5,044 bases of DNA from an uncultured Prevotella sp. GTDB lineage: Bacteria; Bacteroidota; Bacteroidia; Bacteroidales; Bacteroidaceae. The notes beneath the pieces were generated by a model. That model searched no databases. It was not told the DNA's origin and saw only the letters and a list, made by a program, of their open reading frames with translations. Position numbers and translations under genes: made by a program. Shown piece by piece: positions 1 to 5,044 of this stretch; the first letter of the stretch is position 1, and each line of letters starts with the position of its first letter. The stretch lies in contig CALIIG010000084.1 of NCBI GenBank assembly GCA_938018155.1, positions 1 through 5,044 of the forward strand, written 5' to 3'.

Positions 1-804
1 CCCTTTGCGTTTACGGGCAACCGCTTTGAGTTCCGCGCGGTAGGCTCTTCAGCCAACTGTGCCAGTGCGCAGATTGTGTTGAACACGGCCGTTGCCGAAG
101 CTCTCACCCACTTTAAACAGCGTGTAGACAAGCTGATGGCGGTGGGCGAAGACAGACTTTCGGCCATTCTCGACGTGGTTCGCGAGGATATTCGCACCTG
201 CCGCCCGATACATTTCGACGGCAACGGCTACAGCGACGAGTGGATTGCCGAGGCTGAACGCCGCGGCCTGGACACGGAAAAGTCGGCCCCTGTCGTCTTC
301 GACCGCTACCTTGATGAGGCCAGTGTGCGCATGTTCGAGGGGCAGAATGTGATGCAGCGCAACGAATTGGAAGCACGAAATGAGGTAAAATGGGATACGT
401 ACACAAAGAAAATTCAGATTGAAGCGCGCGTGCTCGGCGACCTTTCCATGAATCATATCATACCGGTTGCGACCGATTACCAGAGCCGTCTTTCCCGGAA
501 TGTGGAACGACTGATGGCTATTTTCGGACAGGAAGAGGGGCGGAAGCTGTCGGAGCGCAACGTAAAGATTATACGTGAAATAGCGAATCACACGGCCTTT
601 ATTGAAAAAGGGGTGGAAGACATGGTCAATGCGCGCAAGGTTGCCAACAAGATTGAGGACCCCCGTACGAAAGCCGTTGCCTACCACGACACCGTAGAGA
701 CTTGGCTTGAACCCATTCGTTATCACATCGACAAGCTGGAATTGATAGTAGCCGACGAGCTCTGGACGCTGCCGAAATATCGCGAACTGCTGTTCATTAG
801 GTAG
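1..804 (+). CDS. glnN: Glutamine synthetase type III, C-terminal part (5' end outside window)
   Basis: This is the C-terminal 267 residues of a type III glutamine synthetase, the cytoplasmic enzyme that makes glutamine from glutamate, ammonia and ATP. The frame is open from base 1, so the gene starts upstream; full GSIII proteins are about 700 residues or more, so roughly the last third or more is present. The first residues, PFAFTGNRFEFRAVGSS, are the GSIII form of the GS catalytic-core motif, with the NRFEFR stretch that helps shape the active site. The remainder is the mostly helical C-terminal region typical of GSIII, with EARNEVKWDTY and the ending DELWTLPKYRELLF recognisable from Bacteroidales homologues. 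The reading frame is clean to a TAG stop. No terminator with a T-tract follows; the 22-bp repeat array begins one base after the stop. The family call is firm; symbol glnN versus glnA is a naming choice. Confidence 0.95.
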   Translation, partial: PFAFTGNRFEFRAVGSSANCASAQIVLNTAVAEALTHFKQRVDKLMAVGEDRLSAILDVVREDIRTCRPIHFDGNGYSDEWIAEAERRGLDTEKSAPVVFDRYLDEASVRMFEGQNVMQRNELEARNEVKWDTYTKKIQIEARVLGDLSMNHIIPVATDYQSRLSRNVERLMAIFGQEEGRKLSERNVKIIREIANHTAFIEKGVEDMVNARKVANKIEDPRTKAVAYHDTVETWLEPIRYHIDKLELIVADELWTLPKYRELLFIR

Positions 805-805
805 T

Positions 806-915
806 TCGCACGCCTTGTTACGTCTGCTCGCACCCCCTGTTACGGTCGCTCGTGCCCCCTGTTACGGTGGTACAAGCCCCCTGAGTTAGGGGTGCACACC
901 CCCTGAGTTAGGGGG
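806..915 (+). repeat. Left array: five tandem 22-bp repeat units
   Basis: Five consecutive units of exactly 22 bp start at 806, 828, 850, 872 and 894. Each carries a C-rich block followed by T at the same offset; units 2-5 have CCCCCT at 833, 855, 877 and 899, and unit 1 is degenerate. Units 1-3 continue with GTTACG, while units 4-5 continue with GAGTTAGGGG, making the near-palindrome CCCCCTGAGTTAGGGGG (perfect at 899-915, one outer base off at 877-892). A terminal box, GGGGGTCTGAAC (918-929), closes the array. The array begins one base after the glnN stop. There are no spacers, so it is not a CRISPR. Function unknown; the palindromic cores could fold into RNA hairpins. Confidence 0.85.
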
Positions 916-929
916 CAGGGGGTCTGAAC

Positions 930-1080
930 CACCCTTGCAACATATAAACTTAACTGGCTTCTTTGTATGCAATGATTTCTCTTTTGCATGCAGGGAAGCC
1001 TGGTTTTCATGGGGAAATAAAATGTGGAGGGGTGGTGTTTATGTTGCTAAAGTATTGATGTTTTTGGGGTGTGAGCCATT
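930..1080. other. Non-coding core between the inverted repeat arrays
   Basis: About 150 bp lie between the two inverted terminal boxes (918-929 and 1081-1092). The composition is AT-richer than the flanking genes. The only structure seen is a weak inverted repeat, ATGCAA (967-972) with TTGCAT (984-989). No convincing gene, promoter box or RNA signature was found. Being flanked by inverted arrays, it could be the inside of a small non-autonomous element or simply a spacer. Confidence 0.5.
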
Positions 1081-1160
1081 GTTCAGACCCCCAACCCCCT
1101 AACTTAGGGGGCTTGTACCACCAGCTCAGGGGGCTTGTACCCACCAAACAATGGGCTTGT
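1081..1160 (-). repeat. Right array: inverted terminal box plus three 22-bp repeat units
   Basis: Read on the minus strand, this holds three 22-bp units (1160-1139, 1138-1117, 1116-1095), each starting ACAAGCCC, then the terminal box GGGGGTCTGAAC (1092-1081). The box matches the left box at 918-929 exactly. The unit at 1095-1111 has a perfect palindromic core, CCCCCTAA-C-TTAGGGGG; the other two units are degenerate. The array stops seven bases before the stop codon of the minus-strand gene, so left array, core and right array together fill the convergent intergenic space. Read through in either direction, the two arrays would pair into a long imperfect hairpin, which may help end transcription from both sides, although no T-tract is present. 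Confidence 0.85.
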
Positions 1161-1166
1161 CAAACC

Positions 1167-2324
1167 CTATAACCGCCGCTTTAGTATCGCCTCCAGCTCC
1201 CCGGCACTGGGATAAACGGCAAGGATGGTGCCGTTATTATCAATGAGATAACCCCCTCCGCCGGCGTTACCGAGGCCGTTGCGCAGCCAAATCTGGTGAC
1301 GGTCGTTCAGTTCTACCTGACTTTTCCAGGGGTATCCGTCGCGCTCTTCGGCCTCTTCCATTGCGCCCTTACGCGATTCGCGGGCAAAGGATATGATTTG
1401 GAAGCCGCGGTCTTTATATTTATTGTAAAGGGGAATGAGCGATTTTGCATGCCTCCTGCAGGAGCCGCACCACGATGCCCACAGGTTAATGTAGATGAGC
1501 TTACCCTGATAAAGCGACGACAACATGACGTCGCGGCCGCGCTCATCGGGCACAAGATAGTCGATATACTTGCGTCCGGGCTTCAGCTGAAGGGCGGCAG
1601 CTACGTGAAGAATCGACTTGTGGTAGGGATGAGAGGGCATGAAACGGGCGAACTTTTCGTAATAAATCTCTGTCAGTCGCTCTCTTGTTCGCGGAGGTGC
1701 AAAGGCTGAAAGGTCGTGCATAATGCGCGAAAGGCTGTAAAAACACACGTGCGAGGCTATCCATTCAGCCTTTTCAAGGCCCATCTCGTCATTGATCTGC
1801 TCGTATTTCTGCTTCACGCTGAGGGCCTCCTGACGTTCTTCGCGCGACGTGTCGGCAGCGGCGGGCGGCGTTGTTTCAAGGCTCCGGAGCCGAGGTTCAT
1901 AGGCTTTGAAAAGCGAGTCGCGGAAAGCAATGTAGCGCATGGCCATCGTGTTTTCGGGGCCTCGTGAGGATATGCGGATAACGTCGTCGCCCTCGTCGGT
2001 AGCCCTCGGTATGGTAATGTGCACGTTGGCAGGCTCTACAATGAAGTCAGCCACACGCATAGAGCCGCGCTCATGCTCGCTTGTCAGCACTACATAATAG
2101 CCTTTGAGCAGGTCGGTACGGATGTCGCAGGCAAATTTTCCCTGCTTTACGGGCACCTTTTTATAATGCCCATTGCGGATGTCGCTGAAAGTTTCGAAAA
2201 GCATTACTTCCTTTTCGCGGGGGTCTTCAACACGTCCTGTAACGTGGCACACAATGGATTGGGCGTGAGCCAACAACGAAAAACCACACAAAAATAGCAA
2301 TAGAAAAATACGAGAAACTCTCAT
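1167..2324 (-). CDS. Exported DUF4369/TlpA-like thioredoxin-fold protein
   Basis: A 385-residue protein. Residues 1-21 form a signal peptide (MRVSR, then a hydrophobic run, ending LLAHA before Q22) that fits signal peptidase I; there is no lipobox, so a periplasmic protein is expected. Residues about 25-110 resemble DUF4369 (VTGRVEDPREKEVML, then a KVPVKQGKF segment), the beta-rich domain that commonly precedes thioredoxin domains in Bacteroidetes. A charged, largely helical linker follows. Residues about 255-385 are a TlpA/AhpC-TSA-like thioredoxin domain with WASWCGSC (Cys286, Cys289) and the later strand GYLIDNNGTI. The likely role is thiol-disulfide exchange on exported proteins; the substrate is unknown. 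Two oddities: the cis-proline expected before the YLID strand is replaced by glycine (run G355-G358), and the proline usually found soon after CxxC is absent. It is transcribed divergently from the B12 operon and convergently with glnN. Confidence 0.9.
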   Translation of the reverse strand: MRVSRIFLLLFLCGFSLLAHAQSIVCHVTGRVEDPREKEVMLFETFSDIRNGHYKKVPVKQGKFACDIRTDLLKGYYVVLTSEHERGSMRVADFIVEPANVHITIPRATDEGDDVIRISSRGPENTMAMRYIAFRDSLFKAYEPRLRSLETTPPAAADTSREERQEALSVKQKYEQINDEMGLEKAEWIASHVCFYSLSRIMHDLSAFAPPRTRERLTEIYYEKFARFMPSHPYHKSILHVAAALQLKPGRKYIDYLVPDERGRDVMLSSLYQGKLIYINLWASWCGSCRRHAKSLIPLYNKYKDRGFQIISFARESRKGAMEEAEERDGYPWKSQVELNDRHQIWLRNGLGNAGGGGYLIDNNGTILAVYPSAGELEAILKRRL

Positions 2325-2369
2325 AATGTTTAATGATTGAGATACAAAGATTGAGTAATAAGCATACCA

Positions 2370-2383
2370 TTTGCAGCTGCAAA
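2370..2383. promoter_or_regulatory. Perfect 14-bp palindrome, candidate operator
   Basis: TTTGCAGCTGCAAA is a perfect inverted repeat with no spacer. Its right end overlaps the minus-strand -7 box (2387-2380), and the predicted start site of that promoter falls inside it. This placement suits a repressor site for the thioredoxin-fold gene. No regulator is identified, and a 14-bp palindrome can occur by chance. Confidence 0.4.
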
Positions 2384-2387
2384 GATA
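2380..2387 (-). promoter_or_regulatory. Candidate -7 box for the TlpA-like gene
   Basis: On the minus strand this reads TATCTTTG, a full match to the Bacteroidetes -7 consensus TAnnTTTG. It would start transcription near 2373, giving an untranslated leader of about 50 nt before the ATG at 2324. No TTTG -33 element is seen at the expected distance, so the call rests on the -7 box and its position. Confidence 0.5.
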
Positions 2388-2429
2388 TATAAAATAACGT
2401 AATTACGGGCTAATGGGCAGATTATTTCG

Positions 2430-2437
2430 TAACTTTG
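2430..2437 (+). promoter_or_regulatory. Candidate -7 box for the B12 operon
   Basis: TAACTTTG matches the Bacteroidetes -7 consensus TAnnTTTG. Transcription would start near 2443-2445, a few bases before the first conserved riboswitch segment (GGTTCCC at 2449), which is where a riboswitch promoter should lie. A -33 TTTG at the usual spacing is not visible. Confidence 0.6.
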
Positions 2438-2444
2438 CGACGCA

Positions 2445-2673
2445 AAATGGTTCCCTAAGGGCTTTAAATCCCGGCGGGCTAAGATGGGAATGCCGTGCAA
2501 ACCGGCAACTATACCCGTAGCTGTGAGTTCTTTTTCAGGACGATTCGTTTATGGTCACTGAACGTAAAGCCACCGCGGTTTTTACGTATTGGGAAGACCG
2601 GACCGCCCTTTTCAGAACAAGTCAGAAGACCTGCCATCAAACCATTACATGCGTCTGCGGGATTACGGACGTC
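2445..2673 (+). ncRNA. Cobalamin riboswitch (B12 leader of btuB)
   Basis: The conserved cobalamin-riboswitch segments occur in the right order: GGTTCCC (2449-2455), GGGAATGCCGTGCAAACCGG (2486-2505), the ACCCGTAGCTGTGAG segment (2513-2527), CACTG (2556-2560), GGGAAGACC (2591-2599), and the B12 box AGTCAGAAGACCTGCC (2620-2635), which differs from the usual AGTCAGGAGACCTGCC at one base. A peripheral hairpin, CGTAAA (2563-2568) with TTTACG (2581-2586), lies between. Downstream, GCGTC (2651-2655) can pair with GACGT (2668-2672); its loop carries CTGCGGG (2655-2661), complementary to CCCGTAG (2514-2520) with one G-U pair, which fits the L5-L13 kissing interaction used for ligand-dependent switching. 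Since the switching hairpin lies about 25 nt before the start codon and no T-tract terminator is seen, translational control is the likelier mode. The ligand form (adenosyl- or methyl/aquocobalamin) cannot be told. Confidence 0.93.
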
Positions 2674-2685
2674 ATCTTCAATATC

Positions 2686-2701
2686 AAAAGGCATCATGAT
2701 G
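2686..2701 (+). promoter_or_regulatory. btuB translation start region
   Basis: AAAAGG (2686-2691) is a weak Shine-Dalgarno-like stretch before two adjacent in-frame ATGs at 2696 and 2699. Spacing suits the second ATG at least as well as the first. Both lie just after the riboswitch and directly before the signal peptide. The open frame extends upstream to a GTG at 2495, but that codon is inside the conserved riboswitch core and cannot be the start. Confidence 0.6.
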
Positions 2702-4699
2702 ACAGGCAAACGGCATGCCCTTTGTTTTATTATTATGCTGGTCGCGGTGCTGCATGGCGTTGTGGCCATGGCTGCCGTATGCGATACTGTGCGCCACATT
2801 ACCGACAGCACGTACCGCCTGCACGAGGTGGTGGCCACGGCACAGCGCAACCAGACGCCCCACCAGACAATGTTACGGGCACAGCTCGAGGGCATAGCCT
2901 CAGGCTGTATAGCCGATGCACTGAAATACATGGCGGGCGTGCAGATTAAGGATTACGGCGGCCTGGGCGGACAAAAAACCGTTAACGTGCGGTCGATGGG
3001 CTCGCAGCATGTGGGCGTTTACATTGACGGCGTGCGCGTTACCAATGCACAAAACGGCACGGTTGACCTGGGAAAGTATTCGCTTTCCACGCTCGAGTCG
3101 GTATCTCTGTTCAATGCCAACAAAACCGAACTGCTGATGATGGCCGGCGAATACGCCTCGGCATCAACCGTTTACCTGTATACTCACCGTCCCGACAGCT
3201 CGTCGTTTACGGCCGCGTACGGCGCAGGCTCGTTCAATACACATCGTGTTGCGGCCACGTGGAGCTTTAAAAGGCTCGGCTTTATCGACGCACAGTACAC
3301 CCACAGCGACGGCAACTATCCCTTCCGCTACCATACCCAGTATGAAGATTATGTTCGCTATATTGCTAATGGCAAGCTTATCCGTCCAAGTATGGTAAAA
3401 TATATTGTTCGTGGTTTTCTCAATGATTTAGATGGGGTTACGACGGGCGTGCGGCGCAACGGCGACATAGACCAGTTCCGTATTGAGGGTGCGGCCTTCG
3501 CGGGGCCGCTGTCGGTGCACACCTATTATTATATGTCGCAGCGCGGACTGCCCGGCGGTGTGGTGCGCAGGCTGACGGACAGGTATAGCGACGTGGGCCG
3601 CGAGTGGGACCGGAACTTCTTTACACAGCTCTCGTACAGGCAGCAATTCGGCGCATTCGGCATCAGGGCCATTCTGAAATATGCCAACGACCACCTGCAC
3701 TACCGGTCAGATTATCCCTGGAATATCAGCGTACACGCCAACACACGCTACCATCAACAGGATGCCTACTCGGCCGTGGCCGCGTCGTGGGCATGGCGCA
3801 ATGTGTCGGCCTCGGCGTCGACCGACCTGCGCTGGAGCGACCTCATGAGCGACATGAAACAGTTTCATTACGTGTACCGTATGGACAGCAAGTCGTCGCT
3901 TTCCGCCTTCTGGCGCGTGCAAAACCTCAGTTTAAACGCCACGATGCTGTTTACACACGTAGCCGACCACCGCAAAGGGGCGTCGAAACCGCTGAACCGT
4001 GTAACGTGGGATGCGCTGGCATCGTACAGCTTGGGCAGCCTGACGCTGAGGGCTTTCTACAAAAGTGTGTTCCGCGCACCAACGCTGAACGACCTGTATT
4101 ATGTGCTTGTAGGCAACCGGAACCTGCGTCCCGAATACACCCGGCAGCTTGATTGGGGTGCCTCCTACACCGCCTCGTGGCTGTCGTTGCAGGCCGATGC
4201 CTACTACAATACCATTACCGACCGCATCGTCTGCCTGCCCGGGCGCGGCACATTACAGTGGACCATGCTCAACTATGGCTCAACACGCTGCCTCGGTATC
4301 AACGCGCAGGCCACGGCAACCTTGCGCAGGCACAGCCTCATGCTGTCGGCCACGTGGCAGGACGACCGCAACCGCACCAACCCGGGAGGCAGCGATTATA
4401 ACGACCTCATTGCCTATTCGCCGCGCCTCAGCTTCACGGCCGTGTACACGTTCAGATGGAAGGGGCTGACGGCTACGCTGTCTGACATGTACGTGGGCAG
4501 CCGTTACTGGACCGTACAAAACAGCCTTGACCCGCCCCTTGCAGCCTACAACTGCACCGATGTCAAAGCCTCGTACACCTGGCGGCGGTTTACTTTAGAG
4601 GCCGAATGCCAGAACCTGTTCAACAAGCCCTACGAAATGATAGTGAGATGGCCAATGCCGGGCCGCCGGTTTATGACAACGGTGCGCGCTGATTTATAA
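2696..4699 (+). CDS. btuB: BtuB-type TonB-dependent vitamin B12 receptor
   Basis: This 667-residue protein is an outer-membrane TonB-dependent transporter, inferred to import cobalamin into the periplasm with energy from TonB-ExbBD. It begins with a signal peptide (MMTGKRHALC, then a hydrophobic run, cleavage near VAMAA at 23-27). HEVVATA (43-49) is a TonB-box-like segment. The plug domain covers about 50-165, with ADALKYMAGVQIKDYGG, the VNVRSMG strand and GVYIDGVRV as family landmarks. The beta-barrel fills 166-667, and the end NLFNKPYEMIVRWPMPGRRF (640-659) is the closing-strand motif of BtuB-like receptors. There is no CarboxypepD_reg extension, so this is not a SusC-type glycan transporter. 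B12 specificity comes from the riboswitch directly upstream and the BtuG-like gene downstream. Residues 216-248 are encoded by a strikingly AT-rich stretch and look like an insertion in a barrel loop. The start at 2696 (or 2699) is chosen because it follows the riboswitch. Confidence 0.93.
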   Translation: MMTGKRHALCFIIMLVAVLHGVVAMAAVCDTVRHITDSTYRLHEVVATAQRNQTPHQTMLRAQLEGIASGCIADALKYMAGVQIKDYGGLGGQKTVNVRSMGSQHVGVYIDGVRVTNAQNGTVDLGKYSLSTLESVSLFNANKTELLMMAGEYASASTVYLYTHRPDSSSFTAAYGAGSFNTHRVAATWSFKRLGFIDAQYTHSDGNYPFRYHTQYEDYVRYIANGKLIRPSMVKYIVRGFLNDLDGVTTGVRRNGDIDQFRIEGAAFAGPLSVHTYYYMSQRGLPGGVVRRLTDRYSDVGREWDRNFFTQLSYRQQFGAFGIRAILKYANDHLHYRSDYPWNISVHANTRYHQQDAYSAVAASWAWRNVSASASTDLRWSDLMSDMKQFHYVYRMDSKSSLSAFWRVQNLSLNATMLFTHVADHRKGASKPLNRVTWDALASYSLGSLTLRAFYKSVFRAPTLNDLYYVLVGNRNLRPEYTRQLDWGASYTASWLSLQADAYYNTITDRIVCLPGRGTLQWTMLNYGSTRCLGINAQATATLRRHSLMLSATWQDDRNRTNPGGSDYNDLIAYSPRLSFTAVYTFRWKGLTATLSDMYVGSRYWTVQNSLDPPLAAYNCTDVKASYTWRRFTLEAECQNLFNKPYEMIVRWPMPGRRFMTTVRADL

Positions 4700-4703
4700 A
4701 AAA

Positions 4704-4729
4704 TCAGAAGCCCGGCACAGGGCTTCTGA
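4704..4729. terminator. Intercistronic hairpin; polarity fits the minus strand
   Basis: TCAGAAGCCC (4704-4713) pairs perfectly with GGGCTTCTGA (4720-4729) around a six-base loop, five bases after the btuB stop codon. On the plus strand no T-tract follows, so strong termination is unlikely; it may attenuate read-through or protect the btuB transcript's 3' end. On the minus strand the hairpin is followed by six T, a classic intrinsic terminator layout, though no minus-strand gene is seen here. Confidence 0.6.
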
Positions 4730-4776
4730 GTATAGAGAACAACAAAATTTATTCGTCAATATTAAAACAATACAAC

Positions 4777-5044
4777 ATGATTAAACAATTACTTTCAATT
4801 GCACTGGTGCTTGCGGCACCGGTATTTCACGCTCAGGGCCAGACGTCTGACCCACAGAAAGAGAGCCTCATCTTCTGCGACGAAGGCTTGTGGCAGCAGG
4901 ATAACGGACAGCTATCGTTCTACGACGGCAACACGCGCACGCTTACCAACGCATGGTTCAGGCAGGTAAACGGCAAGAAACTGGGCGATACGCCGAACGA
5001 CCTCATCCAGATTAACGACACGTTGCTGGCTGTTTGCGTAAACT
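4777..5044 (+). CDS. btuG: BtuG/YncE-like beta-propeller B12-binding protein, N-terminal part (3' end outside window)
   Basis: The first 89 codons of a gene cut by the window end. It starts at an ATG in an A-rich leader (ATTAAAACAATACAAC), typical of Bacteroidetes, 77 bases after the btuB stop. Residues 1-19 form a signal peptide (MIKQLLSIALVLAAPVFHA before Q20). From residue 31 the sequence LIFCDEGLWQQDNGQLSFYD, followed by TLTNAWFRQVNGKKLGD and NDLIQINDTLLAVCVN, resembles the first blade of the YncE-like propeller in BtuG proteins, where NEG..., LSYYD and NG..LGD are recurring features. In gut Bacteroides, BtuG is a surface protein that binds B12 very tightly and docks on BtuB; the same operon position supports that role. 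Characterised BtuG proteins are lipoproteins, but here no cysteine occurs before residue 34. The family call from a fragment is good, the B12 function inferred. Confidence 0.75.
   Translation, partial: MIKQLLSIALVLAAPVFHAQGQTSDPQKESLIFCDEGLWQQDNGQLSFYDGNTRTLTNAWFRQVNGKKLGDTPNDLIQINDTLLAVCVN

Noticed and set aside
806..915. G-quadruplex from the regular G5 runs on the minus strand
   Set aside because: Runs are 22 bp apart, leaving 17-base loops, too long for a convincing quadruplex; hairpin formation by the palindromic cores is more plausible.
972..1058. Small 28-codon plus-strand frame in the core between the repeat arrays
   Set aside because: No ribosome-binding or promoter signal, no recognisable peptide, and a frame this short is expected by chance.
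806..1160. CRISPR array
   Set aside because: The 22-bp units abut without unique spacers, they diverge between units, half are inverted, and no cas gene is present.
2259..2324. Lipoprotein signal for the TlpA-like protein because of Cys13
   Set aside because: Cys13 sits within the hydrophobic core and lacks a lipobox context; a signal peptidase I site at AHA-Q fits better.
2495..2695. N-terminal extension of btuB starting at GTG 2495
   Set aside because: It lies entirely in the cobalamin riboswitch and its expression platform; the residues are not signal-peptide or receptor sequence, and a proper signal peptide starts at 2696/2699.
3604..4152. 182-codon plus-strand frame overlapping btuB, and the minus-strand frame 49-726 opposite glnN
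   Set aside because: Both are shadows of GC-rich coding sequence; the overlapped frames encode clearly recognisable protein families and the shadows resemble nothing known.

Overview
The window looks like chromosomal DNA of a Bacteroidales bacterium, most likely Prevotella-like. The evidence is a type III glutamine synthetase, a DUF4369 plus TlpA-type thioredoxin protein, Bacteroides-type -7 promoter boxes (TAnnTTTG), A-rich leaders without strong Shine-Dalgarno sites, and a BtuB/BtuG-type vitamin B12 uptake operon behind a cobalamin riboswitch. Genus is inferred; no rRNA or other marker is present.

Layout: (1) 1-804 (+) is the C-terminal 267 codons of glutamine synthetase III. (2) 805-1166 is the space between two convergent genes. 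It is filled from stop codon to stop codon by a repeat structure: five 22-bp units on the left, a roughly 150-bp AT-richer core, and three units of the same repeat inverted on the right. (3) 1167-2324 (-) is an exported DUF4369/TlpA-like thioredoxin-fold protein with a CGSC active site but no recognisable cis-proline. (4) 2325-2444 is a divergent promoter region with a -7 box on each strand and a perfect 14-bp palindrome lying on the minus-strand promoter. (5) 2445-2673 is a cobalamin riboswitch with a recognisable B12 box and a plausible L5-L13 kissing pair. (6) 2696-4699 (+) is a BtuB-type TonB-dependent outer-membrane cobalamin receptor. (7) 4704-4729 is an intercistronic hairpin. (8) 4777-5044 (+) is the first 89 codons of a BtuG/YncE-like beta-propeller protein, cut by the window edge.

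Regions 5 to 8 read as one B12 salvage operon. When cobalamin is scarce the leader should allow expression of the receptor and its B12-capturing partner; when cobalamin binds the leader, expression should fall. The divergent thioredoxin-fold gene shares the intergenic region but has its own promoter candidate and is not under the riboswitch.

The operon type is known. Less ordinary are the 22-bp repeat structure, a compositionally foreign 33-codon stretch inside btuB, the lack of a lipobox in the BtuG-like protein, the missing cis-proline in the TlpA-like protein, and the palindrome on its promoter.
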